Shown here piece by piece: positions 40,282 to 47,209 of a stretch of DNA of 49,291 nucleotides. The stretch spans positions 1-49,291 of the forward strand of contig NZ_VSEY01000070.1 of assembly GCF_008086045.1 (NCBI RefSeq), given 5' to 3'. The translations under genes and the position numbers were made by a program. The notes beneath the pieces were generated by a model. The model was given only the letters and a program-made list of their open reading frames with translations, was not told the DNA's origin and did not search any database. The stretch's first letter is position 1. Every line of letters starts with the position of its first letter. This DNA comes from Nonomuraea sp. PA05 (GTDB lineage Bacteria > Actinomycetota > Actinomycetes > Streptosporangiales > Streptosporangiaceae).

Positions 40282-40291
40282 GAAATATTTC
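40282..40291. promoter_or_regulatory. GAAATATTTC palindrome B
   Basis: Second exact copy of the same palindrome, 46 bp before the start of the divergent PARG-type gene. Confidence 0.5.
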
Positions 40292-40336
40292 ATAGCCACC
40301 GTGAAAGATCCATCCCAGCGCCTACCATGAGGCTGC

Positions 40337-41158
40337 GTGAGTGCAAGACTGCGCCAGATCGCCGCCGACAACGAGCGGATCGCCGCCGAAGGCCGCTACC
40401 AGGCCGCCGACGGCACGACCGTGGAGGTGGGCCCCGCGCTGGACGCCGCGGTCGCCGAGACCGTGAGCCACCCGCCGGACGACCCGATCACCTGGAAGGG
40501 CACGGGCGCGTACCGAACGGACTTCGAGGTCACCGCGGAGGGCAGCCTGGGAGCGGCGCGGCGGCTGCACCTCGACGGCGCGGCAGGGATCGCGGTGCTG
40601 AACTTCGCCTCCGCCCGCAACCCGGGAGGCGGCTACCTCGGCGGCGCGAAGGCGCAGGAGGAGGACCTGTGCAGGCACGCGCTGCTGTACCCGTGCCTGC
40701 TGCGGGCGCCCGACTACTACGCCGCCCACCGCGCCTCGGCCGACCTGCTCTACAGCCACCGCGTCATCTGGTCGCCGGGCGTGCCGGTGCACCGGGCCGG
40801 GGACGGCAGGCTGCTGGCCGACCCGTACCTCGTCTCGTTCCTCACCTCGCCTGCGCCCAACGCCGGGCAGGCGCTGCGCCGCGACCCGGACGCGGGCGCG
40901 CGGATCCGGCAGGCGCTGGACGAGCGGGCGGGACGCGTCCTCGCGGTGGCCGCGCACCACGGCGCCCGCGCGCTGGTGCTGGGCGCGTGGGGGTGCGGCG
41001 TGTTCCGCAACGACCCGCGCCAGGTCGCCGATGCCTTCCACACCCACCTGGCCGGGGACTTCGCGGGGGTGTTCGAGCGGGTGACGTTCGCCGTGTGGGA
41101 CAGGAACCCGGAGTCGGCGAACCGGGCCGCCTTCGAGGAGCGGTTCCAGCGGCCCTGA
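40337..41158 (+). CDS. Bacterial-type poly(ADP-ribose) glycohydrolase (TIGR02452/DUF2263)
   Basis: 273-aa macrodomain-fold protein. The PARG signature GGG-x(7)-QEE is present as Gly97-99 and Gln107-Glu108-Glu109 (NPGGGYLGGAKAQEED), preceded by LNFASARNPGG. Downstream blocks VVWSPGV-like (RVIWSPGV) and ALVLGAWGCGVFRNDP are family-typical. Members hydrolyse poly(ADP-ribose) or ADP-ribose from proteins. GTG start with GAGG upstream. No ADP-ribosyltransferase is seen nearby; the divergent gene is a secreted deacetylase. Confidence 0.87.
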   Translation: MSARLRQIAADNERIAAEGRYQAADGTTVEVGPALDAAVAETVSHPPDDPITWKGTGAYRTDFEVTAEGSLGAARRLHLDGAAGIAVLNFASARNPGGGYLGGAKAQEEDLCRHALLYPCLLRAPDYYAAHRASADLLYSHRVIWSPGVPVHRAGDGRLLADPYLVSFLTSPAPNAGQALRRDPDAGARIRQALDERAGRVLAVAAHHGARALVLGAWGCGVFRNDPRQVADAFHTHLAGDFAGVFERVTFAVWDRNPESANRAAFEERFQRP

Positions 41159-41161
41159 TCG

Positions 41162-41911
41162 TCACAGCCGGTCGTACGGCACCGCGTGGCTCGTGTGCCC
41201 CTCGACCCCAATCGTGGTCGTCGCCATGAACAGGGAGTTGAGCAGCGCCTCCTCCACCGCGTCGAGCACCGCCGCGAACACCGGGCTCAGCACGGCGTCG
41301 GGCAGCACAGGAGCGGAGTCCGCCGTGCTGAACGCGATCCACACGGCCCGCCTCCGGCACCAGCCCCTCCACCGGCATCGGGACGCCGCGAACCGTCAGC
41401 ACCCCGCCGAAGCTGGCCTGCAAGCCAGCGCCCCGACCGTCACCGGGCCGCCGCCCACGTCCAGCCGCCTGGACAGCGCGTCCAGGACGTGGCGCTCGGT
41501 GATCGGGCGGCGCCGGATGTCGGACAGGAAACCGTCGTTGGTCTTTCCGATGAGCGGGTTGAAGGAGAGCCCGCCGGGGTGCAGCCCCATCAGGTACGTG
41601 AGCACCGCGTCGGCCGCCCTGAACACCGACAGCGTGCCGGTCAGCACGATGGGGGACTCCAGCACGCCCAGCTCGTCCACCTGCGTCGAGCCGACCAGCT
41701 TGCCGTAGCCGTTGCCGGTGTAGACGGCGGCGGGCAGCGCCCGCGCGGTTCCCGGGACGATCGCGGTGACCCCGGTGTGCAGGTCGGCGCCGTCGTCGAC
41801 GGTGGTGTGCCCCACCAGGACGCCCGCCACGTCGGTGATCGCGTTCAGCGGCCCGGTGGGCAGCGGGCCGGGGATCACGCCGAGTGCGCGCGCCCGCGAG
41901 CGCCCGTTCAC
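41162..41911 (-). pseudogene. Decayed P1-family (DmpA-type) peptidase
   Basis: Remnant of a P1 aminopeptidase, spread over three frames. The first part (GTG at 41911 to TGA at 41396) is well conserved: NAITDVAGVLVGHTTV, GVTAIVPGTARALPA, GYGKLVGSTQVDELG and FNPLIGKTNDGFLSD. Reading then shifts: GALxLQASFGGVLTVRG continues in another frame, consistent with two extra bases near 41420. The block that should contain the EGxVGAGTG and FKGGIGTSSR motifs is missing before it. A third frame, VWIAFSTADS to GHTSHAVPYDRL (41344-41162), is the true C terminus, and the catalytic DGS segment between is gone. It begins by overlapping the upstream ATPase stop. Confidence 0.82.
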
Positions 41912-42561
41912 GACCCTTCCAGGTACGGCAGGAAGTGGCCGGCGACGAGGTCCGCGACGGCGTCGGCGTCGAGCGTGCCGTCCACCTCGATCACCCGGAT
42001 GCCGAGGCGGCGCGCGGAGCGCACGGCGTCGTCGGCGACGAGGCGGTCGCGTTCGAGCCGGTTGCGCTGGGCCAGGTCCGGGTCGCTCACGGCGGCCCCC
42101 ACGGCGGTGGCCCGGGGCAGCTCGCGCGCCTGCCGGTCGCGGAACTCCGCGGTGGGCACCATGACGACCATCCGCCGGGGCGAGTCCACGATCGGCGCGA
42201 CCAGCTCGGGCCGCAGCCCCCAGCCCTCGGCGACGATGGGCCGTCCGGAGACCAGGCCGCGCAGGTCGTCCAGCGCCCACTCGAACCGGACGGGGAAACC
42301 GGCCAGCGTCTCGGCGGCCATGTCCGCCGGTGTGCCGCGCACCCACATGGTGTCGGGGTCGGGGCCGTCAAGCGGCTCGCCCAGCCTGAGGCGGCGGGCG
42401 ACGCGCCGGTCGTCGTGGCCGCGGGCGTCGTGGTAGTCGTAGTGGTAGGCGGTCAGCCCGTGCCGCAGGGCCAGCAGCCGGGCCACGGTCGACTTGCCGG
42501 CCCACTGCCCGCCGCCGATCCACAGCGCGCCGCGCAGCGTGCCGAAGGGGTCCCAGGTCAC
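41908..42561 (-). CDS. P-loop NTPase, nucleoside-kinase-like
   Basis: 217-aa ATPase/kinase-like protein. The Walker A motif is GGGQWAGKSTVAR near residue 17; VIVAEGWGLRPELVAPI and the RRMVVMVPTAEFRDRQ region suggest a phosphotransferase fold with a lid (RNRLERDRLV). Small molecule substrate unknown. ATG start at 42561; its stop overlaps the start of the decayed peptidase, so the two were an operon. Confidence 0.72.
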   Translation of the reverse strand: MTWDPFGTLRGALWIGGGQWAGKSTVARLLALRHGLTAYHYDYHDARGHDDRRVARRLRLGEPLDGPDPDTMWVRGTPADMAAETLAGFPVRFEWALDDLRGLVSGRPIVAEGWGLRPELVAPIVDSPRRMVVMVPTAEFRDRQARELPRATAVGAAVSDPDLAQRNRLERDRLVADDAVRSARRLGIRVIEVDGTLDADAVADLVAGHFLPYLEGS

Positions 42562-42716
42562 GAAGGTTCGCTCTCCTCGTCTGTACGTGAGTGGACGATC
42601 TTCACACCGTAGCGGCGTTCACGAGGATGTCACCCGGAGCCGGTGTGGCCGCCGCCCGATCTCTTCTACGTTGGTCGGGGCCGTCGTGGCGGCGGCCGCG
42701 AAGGCGAGGGTCGTCC

Positions 42717-44084
42717 ATGCCGATCTCCCGGCGCACCATGCTCACCGGCCTCGCGGCGGCCGGCACGTTCGCGGCCACGGCTCCAGCGGGCCCGGCCTCC
42801 GCTAGCGCGGCCTCCGCAAGCCCGGCCTCCGCAAGCCCGGCCTCCGTGGGTACGGCCTCCGTGGGTACGGCCCCAGCGGGTGCGGCCTCCGCCGGCGGGC
42901 GGCGCCGCGCGGCGCACGTCGTCCTGGTCGACTGGGACGGCTTCGACCCCGGCTACCTGGGCCGCGTGCCCACTCCCAACCTCGACCGGCTGGCGGCCAG
43001 GGGCGTCCTCACGGTCGCCGACGCCACCTACCACACGGTCTCGAACCCGTGCCGCGCGTCCATGAGCACGGGCGCGTACCCGGAGGTGCACGGCAACGTC
43101 GCGTACGTGTTCGACGCGGTGAGCGGCAGGGCGCAGGGCCAGAGCAGGTTCCTCGCGGCCGAGACCATCGCCGAGTCCCTGGCGGCCGAGGGCCGCACGG
43201 TCGCCTCCGTGCAGTGGTACATGGTGCAGGACCACGGCGTGCGTTACGGCGACCCCGAGCACCTGTACGTGCAGCCGGGCGGCGGGTTCGGGCAGCGTGT
43301 GGACGTCGCGATCGAGATCCTGAACCTGCGGCCGGTGGACTCGGGCGGGCAGCCGGTGACCGTCCCGAGGATCCCCGACCTGCTCGCCGTCTACAGCTCC
43401 GACCTCGACGGGCTCGGCCACCAGGAGGGCCCCGGCAGCTCGGGCATCGGCCCGCTGCTCGCCGAGCACGACCGCCAGCTCGGCCGCCTCATCCAAGCCA
43501 CCCAAGATGTCGGCATTTTTCAGGACACGGCGTTTCTGCTGACCAGCGACCACGGCATGACCGCCTGGAACCGCACCCTGCTGCCGCAGGTCGTCGAGGC
43601 CGTTCAGGCGCTCGGCCACAGCGTCGAGATCGTGCCCTCCGGCTCCGCCCCGGCCGCCGGCACGGAGGTCGTCATCGTGCCCAACGCCGTCCGCCTGGGC
43701 GACATCACGCTGCGCGGCACCGCGGCCGGCCCGGCCGCCCGCCGCAGGATCAAGGCCGCGCTGCGCGGGCTCCCGGAGATCAGCCGGGTGCTCGACGAGC
43801 CCGCGCTGCGCGCCCTGCACGCCGGCGACAAGCTCGGCGACCTGGTGGCCGAGGCGCGGCCCCCGTACGGCTTCGCCCTCGACCCCCCGGACGGTCAGTG
43901 GCGCGGGGCGCACGGCAGCCTCGCCGAGGCCGGGGTGCCCCTGCTGCTGTCGGGCGCCGGGATCCGCCCCGGCCTGCGACCGCGCGGCGCCGGCCTGATC
44001 GACGTCGCACCGACAATCGCGGCGCTGCTCGGCACCCGTCCCCCCGCGCACGCCCAGGGACGGGACCTTACCGCCCGTCCGTGA
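42717..44084 (+). CDS. Tat-exported alkaline-phosphatase-superfamily phosphodiesterase
   Basis: 455-aa exported metal-dependent phosphoesterase of the nucleotide pyrophosphatase/phosphodiesterase type. Twin-arginine signal ISRRTMLTGLAAAGTFAA, then an Ala/Ser/Pro stretch made of 15-bp repeats (about residues 30-60). Metal and nucleophile sites: VVLVDWDGFDPGYL (Asp), NPCRASMSTGAYPEVHG (Ser/Thr nucleophile), YSSDLDGLGHQEG (Asp, His) and LLTSDHGMT (Asp, His). A C-terminal GAHGSLAEAGVPLLLSG supplies the last His. GCGAGGG precedes the ATG. Its end overlaps the convergent ABC ATPase gene by 17 bp. Substrate unknown; perhaps phosphate scavenging. Confidence 0.87.
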   Translation: MPISRRTMLTGLAAAGTFAATAPAGPASASAASASPASASPASVGTASVGTAPAGAASAGGRRRAAHVVLVDWDGFDPGYLGRVPTPNLDRLAARGVLTVADATYHTVSNPCRASMSTGAYPEVHGNVAYVFDAVSGRAQGQSRFLAAETIAESLAAEGRTVASVQWYMVQDHGVRYGDPEHLYVQPGGGFGQRVDVAIEILNLRPVDSGGQPVTVPRIPDLLAVYSSDLDGLGHQEGPGSSGIGPLLAEHDRQLGRLIQATQDVGIFQDTAFLLTSDHGMTAWNRTLLPQVVEAVQALGHSVEIVPSGSAPAAGTEVVIVPNAVRLGDITLRGTAAGPAARRRIKAALRGLPEISRVLDEPALRALHAGDKLGDLVAEARPPYGFALDPPDGQWRGAHGSLAEAGVPLLLSGAGIRPGLRPRGAGLIDVAPTIAALLGTRPPAHAQGRDLTARP

Positions 44085-44871
44085 GCTGCCCGTCCGTGAG
44101 CTGCCCGTCCGCGTGCGGGTCGTCCGCGTGCGGGTCGTCCGTGAGTCGCTCGAAGACGAGCTGGGTGCGCCGCACGGCGCGCACCCCGTACACCTGCGAG
44201 ATCAACTCAGGCGTGAGCACCTGACCGGGCGGCCCACCGGCGACGATGCGGCCGGCGTCCATGACGTAGAGGCGGTCGCAGAAGGCGGCGGCCTGGTTGA
44301 GGTCGTGCAGGACGGCCAGGGTGGCGACGCCCAGCTCACGCACCAGGTGCAGCAGTTCGAGCTGGTGGCGGATGTCCAGGTGCGACGTGGGCTCGTCCAG
44401 CAGCAGCAGCCGGGTCTCCTGCGCCAGGGCACGCGCCAGCAGGACGCGTTGTTTCTCGCCGCCGGACAGGGTGGCGAAGACCCGGTCGGTGTGGCCGGCC
44501 AGGCCGACGCGGTCGAGTGCCCCGGCACACAGCTTCTCGTCCGCGGAAGCGTCGGGCTTGTACGGCGTGCGCCCCATGGCGACGATCTCGGCCACGGTGA
44601 AGTCCAGGTCGGCCGGGGTCTCCTGGGCGACGACGGCGGTGCGCCTGGCGGCCTGGCGGGCGGGCAGCCGGTGCACGTCGTCGCCGTCCACGGCGATGAG
44701 CCCGGCGGTGGGCCGCAGCGCCCGGTAGATCGTGCGCAGCAGGGTGGACTTGCCGCAGCCGTTCGGCCCGACGAGGGCCACGAACTCGCCGTCGTCCACC
44801 ACCAGGTCGGCCCCGTGCACGATGGGATGGCCGTCCACGCCGACGGACACCCCGCGCAGGTCGAGCTTCAC
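44068..44871 (-). CDS. Iron-siderophore-type ABC transporter ATPase
   Basis: 267-aa ATPase of the FecE/FhuC type. Walker A GPNGCGKSTLLRTIYRAL, Q-loop VVAQETPADLDFTVAEIVAMG with GRTPYK, signature LSGGEKQRVLLARAL, Walker B LLLLDEPTSHLD and the switch His in VLHDLNQA. Start GTG overlaps the permease stop (GTGA). The C terminus ends in repeats DDPHA and DGQLT from 15-bp tandem units, reaching into the neighbouring gene. With the permease and receptor it would import ferric siderophore, heme or cobalamin. Confidence 0.9.
   Translation of the reverse strand: MKLDLRGVSVGVDGHPIVHGADLVVDDGEFVALVGPNGCGKSTLLRTIYRALRPTAGLIAVDGDDVHRLPARQAARRTAVVAQETPADLDFTVAEIVAMGRTPYKPDASADEKLCAGALDRVGLAGHTDRVFATLSGGEKQRVLLARALAQETRLLLLDEPTSHLDIRHQLELLHLVRELGVATLAVLHDLNQAAAFCDRLYVMDAGRIVAGGPPGQVLTPELISQVYGVRAVRRTQLVFERLTDDPHADDPHADGQLTDGQLTDGR
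44082..44150. repeat. Two sets of 15-bp tandem repeats at convergent gene ends
   Basis: GTGAGCTGCCCGTCC occurs in two adjacent copies and GCGTGCGGGTCGTCC in two more, making the C-terminal DGQLT and DDPHA repeats of the ATPase. The first copy includes the stop region of the phosphodiesterase gene, so the repeat created or extended the 17-bp overlap. Confidence 0.8.
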
Positions 44872-45956
44872 TGGACGCTCACCGCCCGCTCCACCGAGCG
44901 GCGGCGCAGCAGCCACAGGAAGAACGGCACGCCGAACAGGGCGGTGACGATGCTGAGCGCCAGTTCCTGCGGGGCGTTGACGGTGCGGGCGGCGATGTCC
45001 ACCAGTTGCAGGAAGACGGCGCCGAGCAGCGCGGTGACGGGCAGCAGCCGGCGGTGGTCGGCGCCGACGAGCAGGCGGGCGGCGTGCGGCACGATCAGCC
45101 CCACGAACGCGATGGCGCCGCTGGTGGCCACGAGCACGCCGACCAGCAGCGAGGTCAGCACGAACAGGGTCAGCCGGAAGCGGTTGACGTTGACGCCGAG
45201 CGAGACGGCGGTCTCCTCGCCGGCGGCGATGGCGTTCAGCGGGCGGTGCTGCAGCAGCAGGTACGTCACCCCGGCGAACAGCACGACGGCCGGCAGCGGC
45301 AGCATGTGCCAGCGGGCCCCGCCGAGGCTGCCCATCAGCCAGAACAGCACCTGCTGGGCGGCCCGCCCGCTCTGCGCGAGTTGCAGCACGAAGCTGTAGC
45401 CGGCCTGGAACAGGTAGGCCAGCGCCACTCCGGCCAGCACGAGCCGCGACGGGGTGATCCGCCCGGACCGCTGCGCCAGCACGTACACCAGGCCGAGGGC
45501 GAGCAGCGAGCCGGCGAAGGCGGCGGCCGACAGCGACAGCCCGCCCAGCGCCGAGGCGCCCAGGATGAACACGCACACCGCGCCGAACGAGGCGCCGGAG
45601 GAGATCCCGAGCAGGAACGGGTCCGCGAGGGGGTTGCGCACCAGCGCCTGCAGCACCGCTCCGACGACCGCCAGCCCTGCTCCCACCAGCAGCGCCAGCA
45701 GGGCGCGTGGCAGCCGGAACTCCCACACGATCTGCTCCTGCACCGGCGACCAGGTGCGCGGCACCAGGCCGGGGACGACCCGGTCGGCGACGATGCCCCA
45801 CGCCTGCGGCAGGGCGACGTGCACCGCGCCGATGCTCACCGCCAGCCAGGTCGAGGCGACGGCGGCGACGGCGAGAGCGACGACCAGCGGCACGAATCGG
45901 CCGCCGCGTCGTCGAGCGGGTGCGGCGCGCACCGGCGCCACGTCCTGGGCGGTCAT
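44868..45956 (-). CDS. FecCD-family ABC permease
   Basis: 362-aa permease with about ten hydrophobic helices. Family blocks: WEFRLPRALLALLVGAGLAV, GAVLQALVRNPLADPFLLGI and SSGASFGAV; then SGAIAFVGLIVPHAARLLVG and DHRRLLPVTALLGA. It begins at the ATG at 45956, overlapping the receptor stop (ATGA). Only one permease gene is present, so it probably forms a homodimer as in BtuC or heme importers. Confidence 0.92.
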   Translation of the reverse strand: MTAQDVAPVRAAPARRRGGRFVPLVVALAVAAVASTWLAVSIGAVHVALPQAWGIVADRVVPGLVPRTWSPVQEQIVWEFRLPRALLALLVGAGLAVVGAVLQALVRNPLADPFLLGISSGASFGAVCVFILGASALGGLSLSAAAFAGSLLALGLVYVLAQRSGRITPSRLVLAGVALAYLFQAGYSFVLQLAQSGRAAQQVLFWLMGSLGGARWHMLPLPAVVLFAGVTYLLLQHRPLNAIAAGEETAVSLGVNVNRFRLTLFVLTSLLVGVLVATSGAIAFVGLIVPHAARLLVGADHRRLLPVTALLGAVFLQLVDIAARTVNAPQELALSIVTALFGVPFFLWLLRRRSVERAVSVQ

Positions 45957-46981
45957 TGGGCGAAGGCGTCCGGGTGCAGGAACTTGGCGATGTCGGTGAT
46001 GGCCAGGATGTTGCGGTAGCCGGGGTGCTGGGCGGCCACGGGCAGGGCGAGGTAGCGCTTGTCCTTGGCGGCGGGGCTGTTCCTGGCGATGGCGAACGCC
46101 TCTTCGGCCTTGGCCGGGGAGCTGGGCATGTCCTCGCCGCGCAGTGTGGCGTAGTCGCTGACCAGGACGGCCTCGGGCTGGGCGGCGCTGACCTGCTCGA
46201 CGCTGACCTCGGTGTAGTCGCCCTTGACGTCCTTGAGGACGTTCACGCCACCGGCCGCGGTGATCATCTGGTTGGTGATGCCGGAGCCGCCGTAGGCGTT
46301 GACCGGGCCCTTGCCGCCGTCGGTGGCCAGCACCTTGACCGGGGTGCGGCCCTCGACGCGCTTCTTGACGTCGGCCAATTGCGCCTGCAGCTCGGTGACC
46401 AGTTTGTCGGCGCGGTCGGAGACGCCGAAGATCTTGCCGAGGTTCTGGAGGTCGGTGAAGGTCTTGTCCAGGGTGTACTGGAGGGTCTCCTCGGGGCTGC
46501 ACCAGCCGCCGAGGATGTAGACCGGGCTGCCGGCCGCGTCCAGCTCCTCCACGCTGGCGTAGCCGCCGGCGGCGTCGAAGCTGGCCATCGCGTTGTCCAG
46601 GACGAAGTCCGCGCCCTGGGCCAGCATGACCTCCTTCTGCGGCAGCATGATCGTCTCGGAGATCTGCGGGATCTTGTCGTAGGTCTCCTTCTGGCCGGGC
46701 AGGAAGGCGCTCTCGCCGAAGAAGGTGCGCCCCGCGATCCGGTCGCCCAGCCCGAGCGCGAGCAGCGTCTCCAGGGACGGGTGGTAGCCGGTCACCACCT
46801 TGGACGGTGGCTGGTCGAAGGTGAGCTCGCGCCCGCAGTTCTCGATCGTGACGGGGAAACCGGTTCGCGGGGCCGCCGCTTGTGGCTGCGGGGCGGGGGC
46901 CTGACCGCACGCGGCCAGGGTGAGGGCCGCCGTCACGAGGGCTAGCAGCCTGAGCGGGACGGGGCGGAGCGGGCGGCTCAT
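45953..46981 (-). CDS. Iron-siderophore/heme-type substrate-binding lipoprotein
   Basis: 342-aa receptor of the FecB/BtuF-type class III fold. Signal with lipobox LTLAACG (lipid anchor after LRLLALVTAALTLAACG). Family blocks: VVTGYHPSLETLLALGLGDRI, VDFVLDNA-like ADFVLDNAMASF, and AITDIAKFLHP at the end; FTDLQNLGKIFGVSDRADKL forms the long connecting helix. Start ATG at 46981 with GGAGA upstream. First gene of the import operon. Divergent from rpoB. No clear IdeR or Fur box is seen, so the metal link rests on family only; ligand unknown. Confidence 0.88.
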   Translation of the reverse strand: MSRPLRPVPLRLLALVTAALTLAACGQAPAPQPQAAAPRTGFPVTIENCGRELTFDQPPSKVVTGYHPSLETLLALGLGDRIAGRTFFGESAFLPGQKETYDKIPQISETIMLPQKEVMLAQGADFVLDNAMASFDAAGGYASVEELDAAGSPVYILGGWCSPEETLQYTLDKTFTDLQNLGKIFGVSDRADKLVTELQAQLADVKKRVEGRTPVKVLATDGGKGPVNAYGGSGITNQMITAAGGVNVLKDVKGDYTEVSVEQVSAAQPEAVLVSDYATLRGEDMPSSPAKAEEAFAIARNSPAAKDKRYLALPVAAQHPGYRNILAITDIAKFLHPDAFAQ

Positions 46982-47022
46982 GGGTCTCCGTTGGTGAGGG
47001 CGGTTGATCGTGACCATTGTGC

Positions 47023-47030
47023 ACATAACC
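47023..47030. promoter_or_regulatory. TGTGCACA-type palindrome upstream of the importer
   Basis: TTGTGCACATAA contains the perfect 8-bp palindrome TGTGCACA (about 47019-47030), about 40 bp before the receptor start. It could be a regulator site; short, so weak. Confidence 0.25.
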
Positions 47031-47125
47031 CGCAATTGCCATCAAATCGCATCTGGGGGTTGAGTGGGCGGTGGTTTGACGAGAGGCCGGGGGGTGTGGG
47101 ATATTGATGGCGGCAGATGGGGTTG

Positions 47126-47142
47126 ACACCTTAAATAGGTGT
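47126..47142. promoter_or_regulatory. Inverted repeat ACACCT-TAAAT-AGGTGT upstream of rpoB
   Basis: Perfect 6-5-6 inverted repeat (47126-47142). Its right edge abuts the likely -35 and its left edge overlaps a TTGACA (47123-47128). Position 68 bp before the rpoB start is right for a regulator of that gene. Confidence 0.55.
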
Positions 47143-47171
47143 GGACTTCCGTTTGCCTATTGCGTTATGCT
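47142..47171 (+). promoter_or_regulatory. Candidate rpoB promoter
   Basis: TGGACT (47142-47147) and TATGCT (47166-47171) with an 18-bp spacer, about 39 bp before the TTG start. Ribosome binding site GGAAGGAC follows at 47197-47204. Confidence 0.45.
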
Positions 47172-47209
47172 GCCGTCCTTCGCCTTCGTATCCTCCGGAA
47201 GGACATCTG

